Source: Neptunomonas japonica JAMM 1380 (GTDB lineage Bacteria; Pseudomonadota; Gammaproteobacteria; Pseudomonadales; Balneatricaceae). From it: DNA of 64,000 bases. Each line of letters opens with the position of its first letter. The stretch's first letter is position 1. Below the pieces are notes generated by a model. The model was not told the DNA's origin. It saw nothing but the letters and a program-made list of their open reading frames with translations, and did no database searches. A program made the position numbers and the translations under genes. The stretch is taken from the NCBI RefSeq assembly GCF_016592555.1, contig NZ_AP014546.1, positions 310,001 through 374,000 of the forward strand, given 5' to 3'. Shown piece after piece: positions 1 to 9,084 of this stretch.

Positions 1-509
1 GCTGTTTTGTCGGTGTTGTTAACAAGAAATAGAGGATCATAACCAAAACCGAATTCACCGCGTGGGGCGTGAGCGATACTACCTTCTAGTGTACCTTGGC
101 AAATAAGAGGCATGGGGTCTTTAGCATGACGCATATAGACCAACACACAACGATAGCGTGCGCTTCTTTCGCTATCGGGTACATCTTGCATTGATTCAAG
201 GAGTTTTTGGCTGTTGTCTGCGTCACCTTTGCCTGCTCCTGCAAAGCGTGCTGAGTAGATGCCAGGAGCGCCTTGTAAAGCATCGACCTCGAGACCTGAG
301 TCGTCAGCAAGCGCCGGTAAGCCGGTTATCTCGCAAGCATGACGCGCTTTAATAATAGCGTTTTCGACAAAAGTTAACCCAGTCTCATCAGCATCTTCCA
401 CATTGAAATGTGATTGTGGAAGAACGCTAACGCTGAATTGTTGAAGTGTTTCGTTAAATTCTTTTAACTTACCTTTATTGCCGCTGGCGAGCACGATAGT
501 CTGGGTCAT
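1..509 (-). CDS. rdgB: Non-canonical purine NTP pyrophosphatase RdgB/HAM1 (3' end cut by window edge)
   Basis: This family hydrolyses dITP, XTP and related deaminated purine nucleotides to monophosphates and so keeps them out of DNA and RNA. Translating the minus strand from the ATG at 507-509 gives MTQTIVLASGNKGKL, with the SGNxGK substrate-binding motif at residues 9-14. ADDSGLEVDAL with the catalytic Asp and GFGYDPLF with the base-recognition residues follow. About 169 codons are present, and the last part of the roughly 200-residue protein lies outside the window. It is the last gene of the metX-metW-DUF4426-rdgB run, starting 4 bases after the DUF4426 gene. The family assignment is secure. 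Confidence 0.95.
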   Translation of the reverse strand, partial: MTQTIVLASGNKGKLKEFNETLQQFSVSVLPQSHFNVEDADETGLTFVENAIIKARHACEITGLPALADDSGLEVDALQGAPGIYSARFAGAGKGDADNSQKLLESMQDVPDSERSARYRCVLVYMRHAKDPMPLICQGTLEGSIAHAPRGEFGFGYDPLFLVNNTDKT

Positions 510-512
510 GGG

Positions 513-947
513 TTATTCCGTATAAAACTTTTGATCGAAGCGAATTTTAGTAGCTGCTTGGTTAGGATCGGGTTGAACGTCAATAGTGACATGCATGATC
601 TCTTCATTACCAAAATTAAAGCTGCCAATGTAATACAGAGCTTTATCTTCCTTGATCGGCGTAAATGAGATCTGTTGTGTTTGTTGCATCAGATTAGCTA
701 CATTGCCTGAAAGCACTGCTTTAATTGCTTGTTTAGATCCATCTTTTTGTTTTTCAAAAACAGCAATATTCAGCATGGCGGTATAACGGCTGCGTAGTAA
801 ATTGTGTCGTTGTGCTACTTCCGGGGCAACAATACTACTGTTGAAGGCGTTGTAGTGAATAATGTAACGATCAGTTTCAACTGACTGCTCAGCCAGTACG
901 ACCGGCGATACCAGTAATAATAAAAACAGTGTACGGAAAAGTTTCAT
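513..947 (-). CDS. DUF4426 family exported protein
   Basis: A 144-residue protein with a classic Sec signal peptide (residues 1-19, MKLFRTLFLLLLVSPVVLA). The mature domain begins with SVETDRYIIHYNAFNSS and is predicted to be a small beta-rich periplasmic fold. The sequence pattern matches DUF4426, whose biochemical function is unknown. An AAGGAG ribosome binding site lies just upstream of the ATG. It sits between metW and rdgB, the place this family usually occupies in Pseudomonas-type genomes, so co-expression with methionine genes is likely. A role in methionine metabolism is not shown. Confidence 0.85.
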   Translation of the reverse strand: MKLFRTLFLLLLVSPVVLAEQSVETDRYIIHYNAFNSSIVAPEVAQRHNLLRSRYTAMLNIAVFEKQKDGSKQAIKAVLSGNVANLMQQTQQISFTPIKEDKALYYIGSFNFGNEEIMHVTIDVQPDPNQAATKIRFDQKFYTE

Positions 948-959
948 GGTGTTCTCCTT

Positions 960-1550
960 TTAACGTGTGATCCGGTAGATGGCAATTTCGCCCAACATGT
1001 TGGGCCATAAATTAGTCCACCATCTGTGTTGATGCTCATTATCAACAACGGTTCGATTCAAAATATGTATATTTTTTTGCACACAAAGTTGTTCGAAATC
1101 TTTAAAGGTACAAAAGTGAATATTGGGTGTGTCATACCAGCTATAGGATAGAAACTTGGAAACAGGCATGTGTCCTCGAAAACCAAGGTAGCTGCGTGCG
1201 CGCCAATGCCCAAAGTTTGGAAACGTAACGATGCATTCTTTACCGATGCGTAGCATTTCATCAACGATTAGGTCGGGCCGATGCATTACCTGTAAGGCTT
1301 GAGTCATGATGACAGAATCAAAACTATTATCTTTTATAGAAGCTAAGCCTTTGTCGATATCTTTTTCTATGACGTTCACATTGTTTTTTATGCAGGCAGT
1401 GATGTGGTCATGGTTGTTTTCTATACCGTATCCGCGCACCTGTTTGTTATCCATAAGGTGTCGCAACAGCTTTCCATCACCACAACCCAGGTCTAAAACG
1501 CGTGCCGCGGGTTTGATCCACTCATGAATGATTTCCTGATCAGCGCGCAT
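960..1550 (-). CDS. metW: Methionine biosynthesis protein MetW
   Basis: A 196-residue class I SAM-methyltransferase-fold protein. The glycine-rich SAM motif [12 protein letters not shown] is at about residues 18-29, followed by [13 protein letters not shown] and the typical MetW stretch [20 protein letters not shown]. MetW works with MetX in homoserine acylation for methionine synthesis. The ATG at 1550 is preferred over the GTG at 1556 because the AAGGAG site is 7 bases from the ATG and only 1 from the GTG. The gene overlaps the metX stop by 11 bases, which implies translational coupling. Confidence 0.95.
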   Translation of the reverse strand: MRADQEIIHEWIKPAARVLDLGCGDGKLLRHLMDNKQVRGYGIENNHDHITACIKNNVNVIEKDIDKGLASIKDNSFDSVIMTQALQVMHRPDLIVDEMLRIGKECIVTFPNFGHWRARSYLGFRGHMPVSKFLSYSWYDTPNIHFCTFKDFEQLCVQKNIHILNRTVVDNEHQHRWWTNLWPNMLGEIAIYRITR

Positions 1551-2736
1551 GAGCACTCTCCTTTGCGGGTGTTTTTATATCACCAGGCTTCTCGATAGAT
1601 ACATCAGCAGCAATACGGCCCATATAAGCATTGAAAATTTCCATATAGCGCGGAATTGGGATTAAAAATGCGTCATGCCCTTGAGGAGAATCCACCTCGG
1701 TATAGCTGACCTCTTTTCCAGCATCAACTAATGCGTCAAGAATCTCTCTTGAGCGTTCAGGAGAGAAACGCCAATCGGTTGTAAATGCAATGAGCATAAA
1801 TTTGGCCGTGACATGTTGTAACGCCTGGGCTAGATCATGATTGAATTCAGATGCAGGGTCGAAGTAGTCGAGTGCTTTTGTCATTAACAGGTAAGTATTA
1901 GCATCAAATGCTGTTGAAAATCGTTCCCCCTGATACTGTAAATAAGACTCAACCTCGAACTGCGGGTTGAAATCGAACATCAATTTTCCTGCATTCATTT
2001 CACGGCCAAACTTCTCACGCATACCATCATCTGAAAGGTAAGTAATATGACCGACCATACGAGCTAGCATTAGGCCCGTTTTGGGTACAACATTATGATC
2101 GTAATAGCGCCCGTCATAAAAATGTGGGTCTTTAGAAATAGCTTGGCGTGCTACTTCATTAAAGGCAATGTTTTGGGCTGATAGTTTTGGGGCAGCAGCA
2201 ATCACCATGCAATGCCGTAAACGTTCAGGATAGCTAATAGCCCACTGCATAGCTTGCATGCCTCCTAAGCTTCCCCCAATTACCGCAGCCCATTGTTGAA
2301 TGCCTAAGTGATCGGCGAGGCGAGCTTGGCTAACCACCCAGTCTTTCACTGTCATGAGTGGGAAGTCGGGGCCGTAAGGTTTACCTGTTTGCGGATCTGT
2401 TTGGTTGGGACCGCTGGAACCGTGGCAACCGCCAAGGTTATTAAGACTGACGACAAAGAACTTATTAGTATCAATGGCTTTACCCGGTCCTATGGCGGAA
2501 TCCCACCAACCGGGCTTGCTATCACCTTCGTAATAACCTGCGGCGTGGTGATGGCCTGATAGCGCATGACATATCAAGATGGCATTGGATTTATCGGCAT
2601 TGAGCTCACCGTAAGTCTCAACCATCAGTGTATATTGGTTAAGAGACCTACCGCATGTAAGGGCTAGTGGCTCTGTAAATTCTATGGCTTGAGGTGCAAC
2701 TAGGCCAATAGAATCATCTGGGAATTTCTTCAACAT
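1540..2736 (-). CDS. metX: Homoserine O-acyltransferase MetX
   Basis: A 398-residue alpha/beta hydrolase-fold acyltransferase that activates the hydroxyl of L-homoserine in methionine synthesis. Seen: [15 protein letters not shown] in the N-terminal part, [11 protein letters not shown], the nucleophile elbow [12 protein letters not shown] with the catalytic Ser, and the distal acid/base residues in the [10 protein letters not shown] and SPQGHDAFL segments. Whether it uses acetyl-CoA or succinyl-CoA cannot be told safely from sequence; several gammaproteobacterial MetX enzymes paired with MetW use succinyl-CoA. Start ATG at 2736 with GAGG about 9 bases upstream. It heads the metX-metW-DUF4426-rdgB run. 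Confidence 0.95.
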   Translation of the reverse strand: MLKKFPDDSIGLVAPQAIEFTEPLALTCGRSLNQYTLMVETYGELNADKSNAILICHALSGHHHAAGYYEGDSKPGWWDSAIGPGKAIDTNKFFVVSLNNLGGCHGSSGPNQTDPQTGKPYGPDFPLMTVKDWVVSQARLADHLGIQQWAAVIGGSLGGMQAMQWAISYPERLRHCMVIAAAPKLSAQNIAFNEVARQAISKDPHFYDGRYYDHNVVPKTGLMLARMVGHITYLSDDGMREKFGREMNAGKLMFDFNPQFEVESYLQYQGERFSTAFDANTYLLMTKALDYFDPASEFNHDLAQALQHVTAKFMLIAFTTDWRFSPERSREILDALVDAGKEVSYTEVDSPQGHDAFLIPIPRYMEIFNAYMGRIAADVSIEKPGDIKTPAKESAHAR

Positions 2737-2842
2737 ATTTATGTACCTCGACTAAGAAAAAGAACAAGCGCTAGTCGAGCATCACATTTCATATAAGAGC
2801 AGAGGTGCTCGTTGTGGTATGAGCACTTTTTGTCGAATAAAC

Positions 2843-3133
2843 TCATGTGCGTTCAATGTTGAGGAGCTCCGGTAATTTGCGCGGATGACTAATCCGGACC
2901 ACTTTATGTCGGCCTGATTCGCCGCTAGCTATAATGACTGATGATTTGCTAACACCAAAAACTTTAGCCAGAAACTTAATCAAATGTGCATTGGCTTTTC
3001 CATCAACTGGCGGCGCTGTAATGCGGATTTTAACACTATTGTTGTGTAGACCCACTATTTCGTTACATGAGGACTTTGGTTGAATGTAGCAAGACAGCGT
3101 TAACCTGCTGTCTTGCCAGTGATAAAATGCCAA
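2843..3133 (-). CDS. yggU: DUF167/YggU family protein, TTG start
   Basis: A 96-residue small basic protein with the DUF167 signature: [14 protein letters not shown], then [29 protein letters not shown]. The function of the family is unknown. The only start codon after the in-frame stop is a TTG at 3133, with AGG a few bases upstream; it lies 12 bases after the yggT stop. The yggT-yggU pairing between proC and metX is a conserved arrangement. Cotranslation with yggT is likely. Confidence 0.88.
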   Translation of the reverse strand: MAFYHWQDSRLTLSCYIQPKSSCNEIVGLHNNSVKIRITAPPVDGKANAHLIKFLAKVFGVSKSSVIIASGESGRHKVVRISHPRKLPELLNIERT

Positions 3134-3145
3134 AAACTGCCTATA

Positions 3146-3694
3146 TCACATCACCAAACGTGCTAATTGTGATTGGATTATTTGTATTGTCAGAAAAATT
3201 AGAATAGGTGACAGGTCTAAGCCTCCCAAGGGGGGAATCACTTTTTGAGCTAGCTTAAACAGCGGTTCAGTTATTTGCCCGATAAGCTGTGGTGCAGGAT
3301 GGTAGCTGCCTGGAGCAACCCAGCTAATAATAACTGAGCCAATAACGGCCCAAAAATAGATGTTTAGGATACTATCTAGTAAACCTACAACGGCATAAAT
3401 CACAAGGCTGACAATATCAGCTTGGACGTTACCTCCTGCCATCATGATCAAAGCAGCAAAAATCCCAAGCTTCACAATGAGCGCGACAGCTAAAGGCGAA
3501 AGGTCCATACGGCCCGCTTTAGGCAGGATTTTTTGTAGTGGTGCGAGCATCGGCTGCGTTAGGCGTACTATCGATTGAGATATCGGGTTGTAATAATCTG
3601 CTCGCGCTAGCTGTAGTAAAAAACGCATCAACAAAATAAATATAAACAGTTCACCAAGTGTTCTGATGATGAGAATAATCGGATCTTGTCCCAT
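3146..3694 (-). CDS. yggT: YggT family integral membrane protein
   Basis: A 182-residue hydrophobic protein made of two repeats of the YggT domain (roughly residues 5-90 and 100-180). Each repeat ends with a related motif (PLQKILPKAGRMDLSPLAVAL and KLAQKVIPPLGGLDLSPILIFL), and four to six membrane segments are predicted. YggT homologues are linked to osmotic tolerance in E. coli and, in other lineages, to envelope or division functions; the exact role is unresolved. It is between proC and yggU in a conserved order. Start ATG at 3694 with AGGAA upstream. Confidence 0.9.
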   Translation of the reverse strand: MGQDPIILIIRTLGELFIFILLMRFLLQLARADYYNPISQSIVRLTQPMLAPLQKILPKAGRMDLSPLAVALIVKLGIFAALIMMAGGNVQADIVSLVIYAVVGLLDSILNIYFWAVIGSVIISWVAPGSYHPAPQLIGQITEPLFKLAQKVIPPLGGLDLSPILIFLTIQIIQSQLARLVM

Positions 3695-3848
3695 GGTTGG
3701 ATCAGTTCCTAATCAAGTAATAGTTTATGGCAGTATAGTGTCTTTCTGAAAATGAAAGAACCATTAAACCATGCTATCAATAAGACTTATGAAGCAATAG
3801 TCGCTAGCATATAAATCTCTACTAATCGGCACGGTTGAAAGATAGGGT

Positions 3849-4676
3849 TCAGTCGTCGCCTAGTTCTTTAGCCATTTCTATCGATCTGCTAGCGCATGCT
3901 TGCATAGCGTTGTCGACCAAAGTGTCTAGATGGTTAGCTTGAAAAGAGAAAACTGCTTGCTCTGTTGTGCCGTTGGGAGAACAAACTCTGCGTCTTAATT
4001 CTGCCGGATCAATATCACTTAGAAGAGCCATCTCAGCCGCCCCGCGAGCGGTTTGTAGTGTAAGTTGGGTTGCTACTTCCTTCGTTAAACCTTGCTTTTG
4101 AGCGGCTGTAATCATCGCTTCCATGAATAGGAAGTAATAAGCAGGCCCTGAACCTGAGACAGCCGTTACGGCGTGCAACTGCTCTTCTTGTTCTACCCAT
4201 AATGTAAGGCCTGTCGCTGATAAAACCCTTTCAGCTTGGTCGCGTTGTGCTTGGCTAACGTGTGAATTGGCGTATAAACCATTGGCTCCCATTTTTACCA
4301 AGGCCGGTGTATTAGGCATACAGCGGACGATAGCTTGGTTGCCTCCAAGCCATTGATTAATGCTATCTGAAGTAATGCCAGCCGCTACAGAAATGAAAAG
4401 TGGTTTGTTTTTAGCGGCTGTAATGGCGAGTGGCTGTAATACAGCTTTGAACATTTGTGGCTTAACCGCTAATACAACGATATCAGCAGATAGCATGGCT
4501 TCGTTATTGTTAGCGCTAACGAATAGTCCCTGAGACGCTAAGTCTGCTAATTTGCTTACAGTAGGAGAGCTAGCTCGAATTTTGTCAGCAGGAAAACCAT
4601 TGCTGATTAAACCACCGATGATAGCGCGTGCCATATTTCCAGCACCGATGAAGGCAAGAGTAGGGTGTTGACTCAC
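3849..4676 (-). CDS. proC: Pyrroline-5-carboxylate reductase ProC
   Basis: A 275-residue cytosolic enzyme that reduces pyrroline-5-carboxylate to L-proline with NAD(P)H, the last step of proline synthesis. The Rossmann motif FIGAGNMARAIIGGL is at residues 9-23, CMPNTPALV near 120, and the family signature SGSGPAYYFLFMEAM at about 172-186. The GMAxGxxxxxA-type helix is represented by RGAAEMALLSD. The start is a GTG at 4676. The gene begins 18 bases downstream of yggS, as in many gammaproteobacteria. Confidence 0.97.
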   Translation of the reverse strand: MSQHPTLAFIGAGNMARAIIGGLISNGFPADKIRASSPTVSKLADLASQGLFVSANNNEAMLSADIVVLAVKPQMFKAVLQPLAITAAKNKPLFISVAAGITSDSINQWLGGNQAIVRCMPNTPALVKMGANGLYANSHVSQAQRDQAERVLSATGLTLWVEQEEQLHAVTAVSGSGPAYYFLFMEAMITAAQKQGLTKEVATQLTLQTARGAAEMALLSDIDPAELRRRVCSPNGTTEQAVFSFQANHLDTLVDNAMQACASRSIEMAKELGDD

Positions 4677-4694
4677 AATTAATACCTGCAGAAA

Positions 4695-5402
4695 TTAAGT
4701 AGGTTTTTTGGAATTAGGGTATTGGCGAGGGCCGAATAAAGCTGTACCAATGCGTACCATAGTAGCACCTTCCTGAATCGCAATCTGCATATCACCAGAC
4801 ATCCCCATTGATAGAGTGTCGAGCTCAGGGTGTGTGTGTTTTAGCGAGATGAAAATAGATTGCATCTTCGCCAATGCTGCTTGTTGTTTCGCTTTGTCGT
4901 CTGTTGCTTCGGGTATTGCCATGAGCCCGCGAACTGACAATCGAGGTAAATTGGCAACTTGCTGTAGTAATGCTTCAGCCTCATTAGGTAAGCATCCTGA
5001 CTTACTAGTTTCACCGCTTATGTTTATTTGTAAACAAATGTTAAGAGGTGGCAGGTGGTTTGGTCTTTGCTCTGAAAGTCTTTGCGCTATTTTTAAGCGA
5101 TCTACACTATGTACCCAGTCAAAATTCTCAGCTATTGCACGTGTTTTATTGGATTGAATTGGACCTATAAAGTGCCAGATTATCGCCAAATCATTGAGTG
5201 TTTCTTTTTTATCAAGAAACTCTTGGAGATAATTTTCACCAAAGTGCCGTTGGCCGTGCTGATAGAGTTCACGTAATTCATCTGGTGAGCGTGTTTTACT
5301 AACGGCAAGAAGCGTTATTTCTTCAGGCGAGCGATGAGCGTGATGAGCCGCTTGATTTATCCGCTGGCCAACACTTTTTAAGTTCTCTGCTATGCTAGAC
5401 AT
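4695..5402 (-). CDS. yggS: Pyridoxal phosphate homeostasis protein YggS
   Basis: A 235-residue alanine-racemase-fold protein that binds PLP but has no known catalysis. It keeps vitamin B6 and amino acid pools balanced. The PLP lysine is K36 in LLAVSKTRS, and HFGENYLQE and WHFIGPIQSNK follow. The phosphate-binding end LSMGMSGDMQIAIQEGATMVRIGTALFG is intact. It is transcribed with proC and lies divergent from pilT with an 86-base spacer. Confidence 0.96.
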   Translation of the reverse strand: MSSIAENLKSVGQRINQAAHHAHRSPEEITLLAVSKTRSPDELRELYQHGQRHFGENYLQEFLDKKETLNDLAIIWHFIGPIQSNKTRAIAENFDWVHSVDRLKIAQRLSEQRPNHLPPLNICLQINISGETSKSGCLPNEAEALLQQVANLPRLSVRGLMAIPEATDDKAKQQAALAKMQSIFISLKHTHPELDTLSMGMSGDMQIAIQEGATMVRIGTALFGPRQYPNSKKPT

Positions 5403-5488
5403 ATGGTTATTAAGAGTTCTTCAGATTAGAGATATGTGTCTATTCTGAAGTAACTGGTGAATTTAAGTAAGCCCTGAGTAAATACATT

Positions 5489-6523
5489 ATGGATATTACA
5501 GAACTTCTTTCGTTTACAGTTCAGCAGGGCGCTTCCGACCTGCATATAACGGCAGGCATGCCGCCAGTTATTCGTGTTGATGGAGATGTACGGCGCATTA
5601 AGCTGCCAGCGTTAGAGCAGAAGCAAGTTCAGACGCTTATTTATGACATCATGAACGATAAAATCCGTAAAGATTTTGAAGATAGGTTTGAAGCGGATTT
5701 TTCTTTTGAAGTCCCTGGGTTAGCACGTTTTCGTGTCAATGCTTTTAATCAGAACCGCGGAGCTGCAGCTGTTTTTCGTACTATTCCAAGTAAAGTTCTG
5801 ACAATGGACGAGCTGGGAATGGGAAAAGTTTTCCAAGACTTATCAATGCAGGCACGAGGTTTAGTACTCGTAACAGGACCTACCGGTTCAGGTAAGAGTA
5901 CAACATTGGCAGCGATGGTTGATTATGTTAATGAAGTGCGCTCCGATCATATCTTGACGATTGAAGATCCTATTGAGTTTGTACATGAAAGCAAAAAATG
6001 CTTAGTGAATCAGCGTGAAGTACACAGAGATACGCAGAGTTTTGCTAATGCATTACGTTCAGCGTTACGTGAGGATCCTGACATTATCCTTGTGGGTGAG
6101 ATGCGAGATCTAGAAACCATACGTTTGGCATTGACTGCTGCGGAAACGGGTCACCTTGTGTTTGGTACCTTGCATACAACATCTGCTGCGAAGACGATTG
6201 ACCGTATTATCGATGTGTTCCCTGCGGCTGAAAAAGATATGGTGCGTTCAATGCTATCAGAGTCTTTGCAAGGTGTTATCTCCCAAACATTGCTTAAAAA
6301 AGTTAATGGGGGGCGTGTTGCCGCGCATGAAATCATGATGGGAACTCCTGCTGTTCGAAACTTGATTCGTGAAGATAAAGTCGCGCAGATGTACTCCGCG
6401 ATTCAAACGGGTGCTTCGCATGGAATGAAAACATTAGATCAATCCCTGACAGAGCTTGTTCAAAAAGGCCTGATATCAAGAGAAACGGCTCGCGATAAAG
6501 CCAAAAACCCACAAGGTTTCTAA
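5489..6523 (+). CDS. pilT: Type IV pilus retraction ATPase PilT
   Basis: A 344-residue hexameric ATPase that powers pilus retraction and twitching at the inner membrane base of the pilus. The N-terminal PAS-like domain includes GASDLHITAGMPP. Walker A GPTGSGKST is near residues 130-138. The Asp box IEDPIEFVH, Walker B DIILVGEMRD and His box GHLVFGTLHTTSA follow. The C-terminal AIRNLIRE-type region appears as AVRNLIRE. Length is typical. It is followed by pilU after 55 bases, probably in one transcript. Confidence 0.98.
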   Translation: MDITELLSFTVQQGASDLHITAGMPPVIRVDGDVRRIKLPALEQKQVQTLIYDIMNDKIRKDFEDRFEADFSFEVPGLARFRVNAFNQNRGAAAVFRTIPSKVLTMDELGMGKVFQDLSMQARGLVLVTGPTGSGKSTTLAAMVDYVNEVRSDHILTIEDPIEFVHESKKCLVNQREVHRDTQSFANALRSALREDPDIILVGEMRDLETIRLALTAAETGHLVFGTLHTTSAAKTIDRIIDVFPAAEKDMVRSMLSESLQGVISQTLLKKVNGGRVAAHEIMMGTPAVRNLIREDKVAQMYSAIQTGASHGMKTLDQSLTELVQKGLISRETARDKAKNPQGF

Positions 6524-6578
6524 AATCGTGATTTTATTATGTTAACGCGATTATAGTTTTTAAAAGGAGAGTTGCAGC

Positions 6579-7745
6579 GTGGAGTTTACTCAGCTTCTTA
6601 AAGTAATGATTGAGCGCGGAGCGTCAGATCTGTTTGTCTCGGCAGGGGCTCGACCGAGTATTAAGGTTGATGGCACGCTGAAGCCATTAACAAAGGATCC
6701 GTTGAAACCATCTCAGGCGCGCTCGTTAGTGTATTCGACGATGACGGATAAGCAAATATCCGAATATGAAAGTACACATGAATGTAATTTTGCTATTAGC
6801 GCGCCAGGTTTGGGGCGTTTTCGTGTAAGTGCTTACTTTCAGCGTAACTCACCAGGCATGGTGCTTCGACGAATTAATGCGACTATTCCTAGCTTTGAAG
6901 AGTTAAACCTTCCTCCCGTAATGAAAGACCTTTCCATGTCTAAGCGTGGTTTGATCTTATTTGTTGGTGGTACATCAACGGGTAAATCAACATCGCTGGC
7001 GTCGATGATCGACTATCGTAACCGGCATAGCCGTGGACACATCATCACGATAGAAGACCCGATTGAGTATATTCATGAGCATAAAGAGAGCATTGTGACT
7101 CAGCGTGAAGTGGGCATCGATACGGACTCATTTGAAGTGGCGTTAAGGAATACCTTAAGACAAGCCCCTGATGTTATTCTGATGGGTGAGATTCGAACTC
7201 AAGAATTGATGAAATACGGATTGGCGTTTGCAGAAACTGGGCATCTTTGTATGGCCACTTTACATGCAAATAATGCTAACCAGGCCCTTGATAGAGTTGT
7301 AAGTTTTTTCCCGCCAGAACATCATGACCAGCTCTGGATGGAGTTGTCGCTTAACTTAAAAGCGATTGTTGCCCAGCAATTACTGCCTACAAAGGATGGT
7401 AAAGGGCGTCGTGCGGCAATAGAAGTAATGATTTGCACGCCATTAATTCAGGATTTAATCCGTAAAGGTGATATCCATGAAATTAAAGAGGTCATGAAAA
7501 AGTCGACTAACTTAGGGATGCAAACATTTGATCAGGCGTTGTTTGAGCTTTATAAAGAAGAAGCTATTAATTATGACACTGCGTTAGCGCATGCTGACTC
7601 AGCGAATGATTTACGTCTGATGATTAAGTTAAGTGCGGATACAAACCCTGGATTAAGTATGCAAGATGATACTGATTCGCTGTTTTTGCAGGAAGAAGAA
7701 GACTTTATGAATGTGTCTGGTGAAATGGAAATTGGCAAAATGTAA
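6579..7745 (+). CDS. pilU: PilT-dependent retraction ATPase PilU
   Basis: A 388-residue PilT paralogue that assists PilT in forceful pilus retraction. The Walker A region is VGGTSTGKSTS at about residues 127-137; IEDPIEYIHEH, VILMGEIRT and GHLCMATLHANNANQA follow. The longer acidic C-terminus (about 40 residues beyond PilT, ending LFLQEEEDFMNVSGEME) is typical of PilU. The start is a GTG at 6579 with AAAAGGAGAG about 8 bases upstream. A strong terminator follows the stop. Confidence 0.97.
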   Translation: MEFTQLLKVMIERGASDLFVSAGARPSIKVDGTLKPLTKDPLKPSQARSLVYSTMTDKQISEYESTHECNFAISAPGLGRFRVSAYFQRNSPGMVLRRINATIPSFEELNLPPVMKDLSMSKRGLILFVGGTSTGKSTSLASMIDYRNRHSRGHIITIEDPIEYIHEHKESIVTQREVGIDTDSFEVALRNTLRQAPDVILMGEIRTQELMKYGLAFAETGHLCMATLHANNANQALDRVVSFFPPEHHDQLWMELSLNLKAIVAQQLLPTKDGKGRRAAIEVMICTPLIQDLIRKGDIHEIKEVMKKSTNLGMQTFDQALFELYKEEAINYDTALAHADSANDLRLMIKLSADTNPGLSMQDDTDSLFLQEEEDFMNVSGEMEIGKM

Positions 7746-7760
7746 TACGGATTAACGTAT

Positions 7761-7801
7761 AAAAAAACCGAACTGTATATCAATAGAGTTCGGTTTTTTT
7801 G
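7761..7801. terminator. Bidirectional terminator between pilU and pyrC'
   Basis: Inverted repeat with arms AAAAACCGAACT and AGTTCGGTTTTT around a loop of about 12 bases. It is flanked by an A-run on the left and a T-run on the right. The two flanking genes converge here, so it can serve both. Confidence 0.85.
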
Positions 7802-7807
7802 TGTCTG

Positions 7808-9079
7808 TTATGCCTGATAGACCATTTCGCCCTTTATCAAAGTGTGTGTAACCTTACCTTTGAGAGGGGTGTTCATAAATGGTGAGTTGTGGCCAGCAGA
7901 TACGCAGTTATCAGAGTTTAATTGCCATTGGGTTTCAGGGTTAAAGATGCAAATATCCGCATCACAACCAATACCTAATGAGCCTTTGTTTAGTTCTAGA
8001 ATAGCGGCAGGAGCAGCGGTTAGTTTCTCTATGAGTTGTGGTAAAGAGAGGAGCTCTTGTTCTACAAGCATTAAACCTAGAGGAAGCAAAGTCTCGAGCC
8101 CAGAAATTCCGGGTTCTGTAGCTGCGAATGGCGCTTGCTTGGCGGCAGGGTCGTGTGGTTGGTGGTCAGAGCAAATTGCTTGAATACCATCGGTAACTAA
8201 GCCGTGTCGCAAACCGGCACGATCGAGTTGGCTTCTTAGTGGTGGAATAACATGAAACATGCTGTTGAAGCCATTTACGTTCATATCCGTTAAGAGTAAG
8301 TGGTGTATGGAAACATCGGCAGTGACGTTAAGGCCACGTTTGCGCGCATCCGTTACCATTCTTACTGAGCGCTCTGCTGATAGTTGGCCAAAGTGCGCGC
8401 GAACACCCGTTTGTTCAACAAGTAGTAAGCAGCGAGCCACTTCGATTGTTTCGGCAGTTTCAGGAATGCCGGTTAGTCCTAGTCGGGTACAGGTTGTATC
8501 ATCGTGCATACAGCCTTCACCAGTTAAGTCGTGATTTTGCGGTTGAAAAATGACCAAAAAATCATGGGTGGCAGCGTATTCAAGGCAACGTAATAATACC
8601 AATGCACTAGGGATGCTTTCTCGGGCATTACTGAACGCCACACAACCTGAGCGGCTAAGAGCATGCATGGGTGCTAGCTGCTCCCCTTGTAGCCCTTGTG
8701 TTAATGCGCCAACAGGCATTACATTGGCAAGCCCTGTTGCTTCGGCACGATCAATGATCAATTCAGCAACGGCAGGGTTATCCACGACAGGTTTAGTTGT
8801 AGGTGGCGTTATCATGGTGGTTATACCACCTGCCACGGCGGCAGCCGTTTCGCTAGCTATTGTTGCTTTCTGTGTGTAGCCAGGTTCGCGAACATGTGCA
8901 CACATGTCTATTAAGCCAGGTATGACAATGTGGCCGCTAGCATCGATGGTTTTGTTTGCTGAAAAACCTGTTGGTGCTTGACCAATAGAGATAACTTTGC
9001 CGTTTTGGATGTATAGGTCGCAGACTTTATCGTGGTTATTTTGGGGGTCTATTAGACGTCCATTTTTTATGATTAGCAT
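7808..9079 (-). CDS. pyrC': Dihydroorotase-like protein PyrC' (probably non-catalytic partner of PyrB)
   Basis: A 423-residue amidohydrolase-fold protein of the type I dihydroorotase group. The metal motif normally DxHxHxREPG reads DMCAHVREPG at residues 58-67, so the first zinc-binding His is Cys60 while His62 is kept. Later motifs VSIHHLLLTD and ICSDHQPHDP are recognisable. In Pseudomonas the pyrB-linked pyrC' has lost activity and serves as a structural subunit of the aspartate transcarbamoylase complex; I infer the same here, which requires an active dihydroorotase elsewhere. It starts 5 bases after the pyrB stop. Confidence 0.92.
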   Translation of the reverse strand: MLIIKNGRLIDPQNNHDKVCDLYIQNGKVISIGQAPTGFSANKTIDASGHIVIPGLIDMCAHVREPGYTQKATIASETAAAVAGGITTMITPPTTKPVVDNPAVAELIIDRAEATGLANVMPVGALTQGLQGEQLAPMHALSRSGCVAFSNARESIPSALVLLRCLEYAATHDFLVIFQPQNHDLTGEGCMHDDTTCTRLGLTGIPETAETIEVARCLLLVEQTGVRAHFGQLSAERSVRMVTDARKRGLNVTADVSIHHLLLTDMNVNGFNSMFHVIPPLRSQLDRAGLRHGLVTDGIQAICSDHQPHDPAAKQAPFAATEPGISGLETLLPLGLMLVEQELLSLPQLIEKLTAAPAAILELNKGSLGIGCDADICIFNPETQWQLNSDNCVSAGHNSPFMNTPLKGKVTHTLIKGEMVYQA

Positions 9080-9084
9080 GCTGA

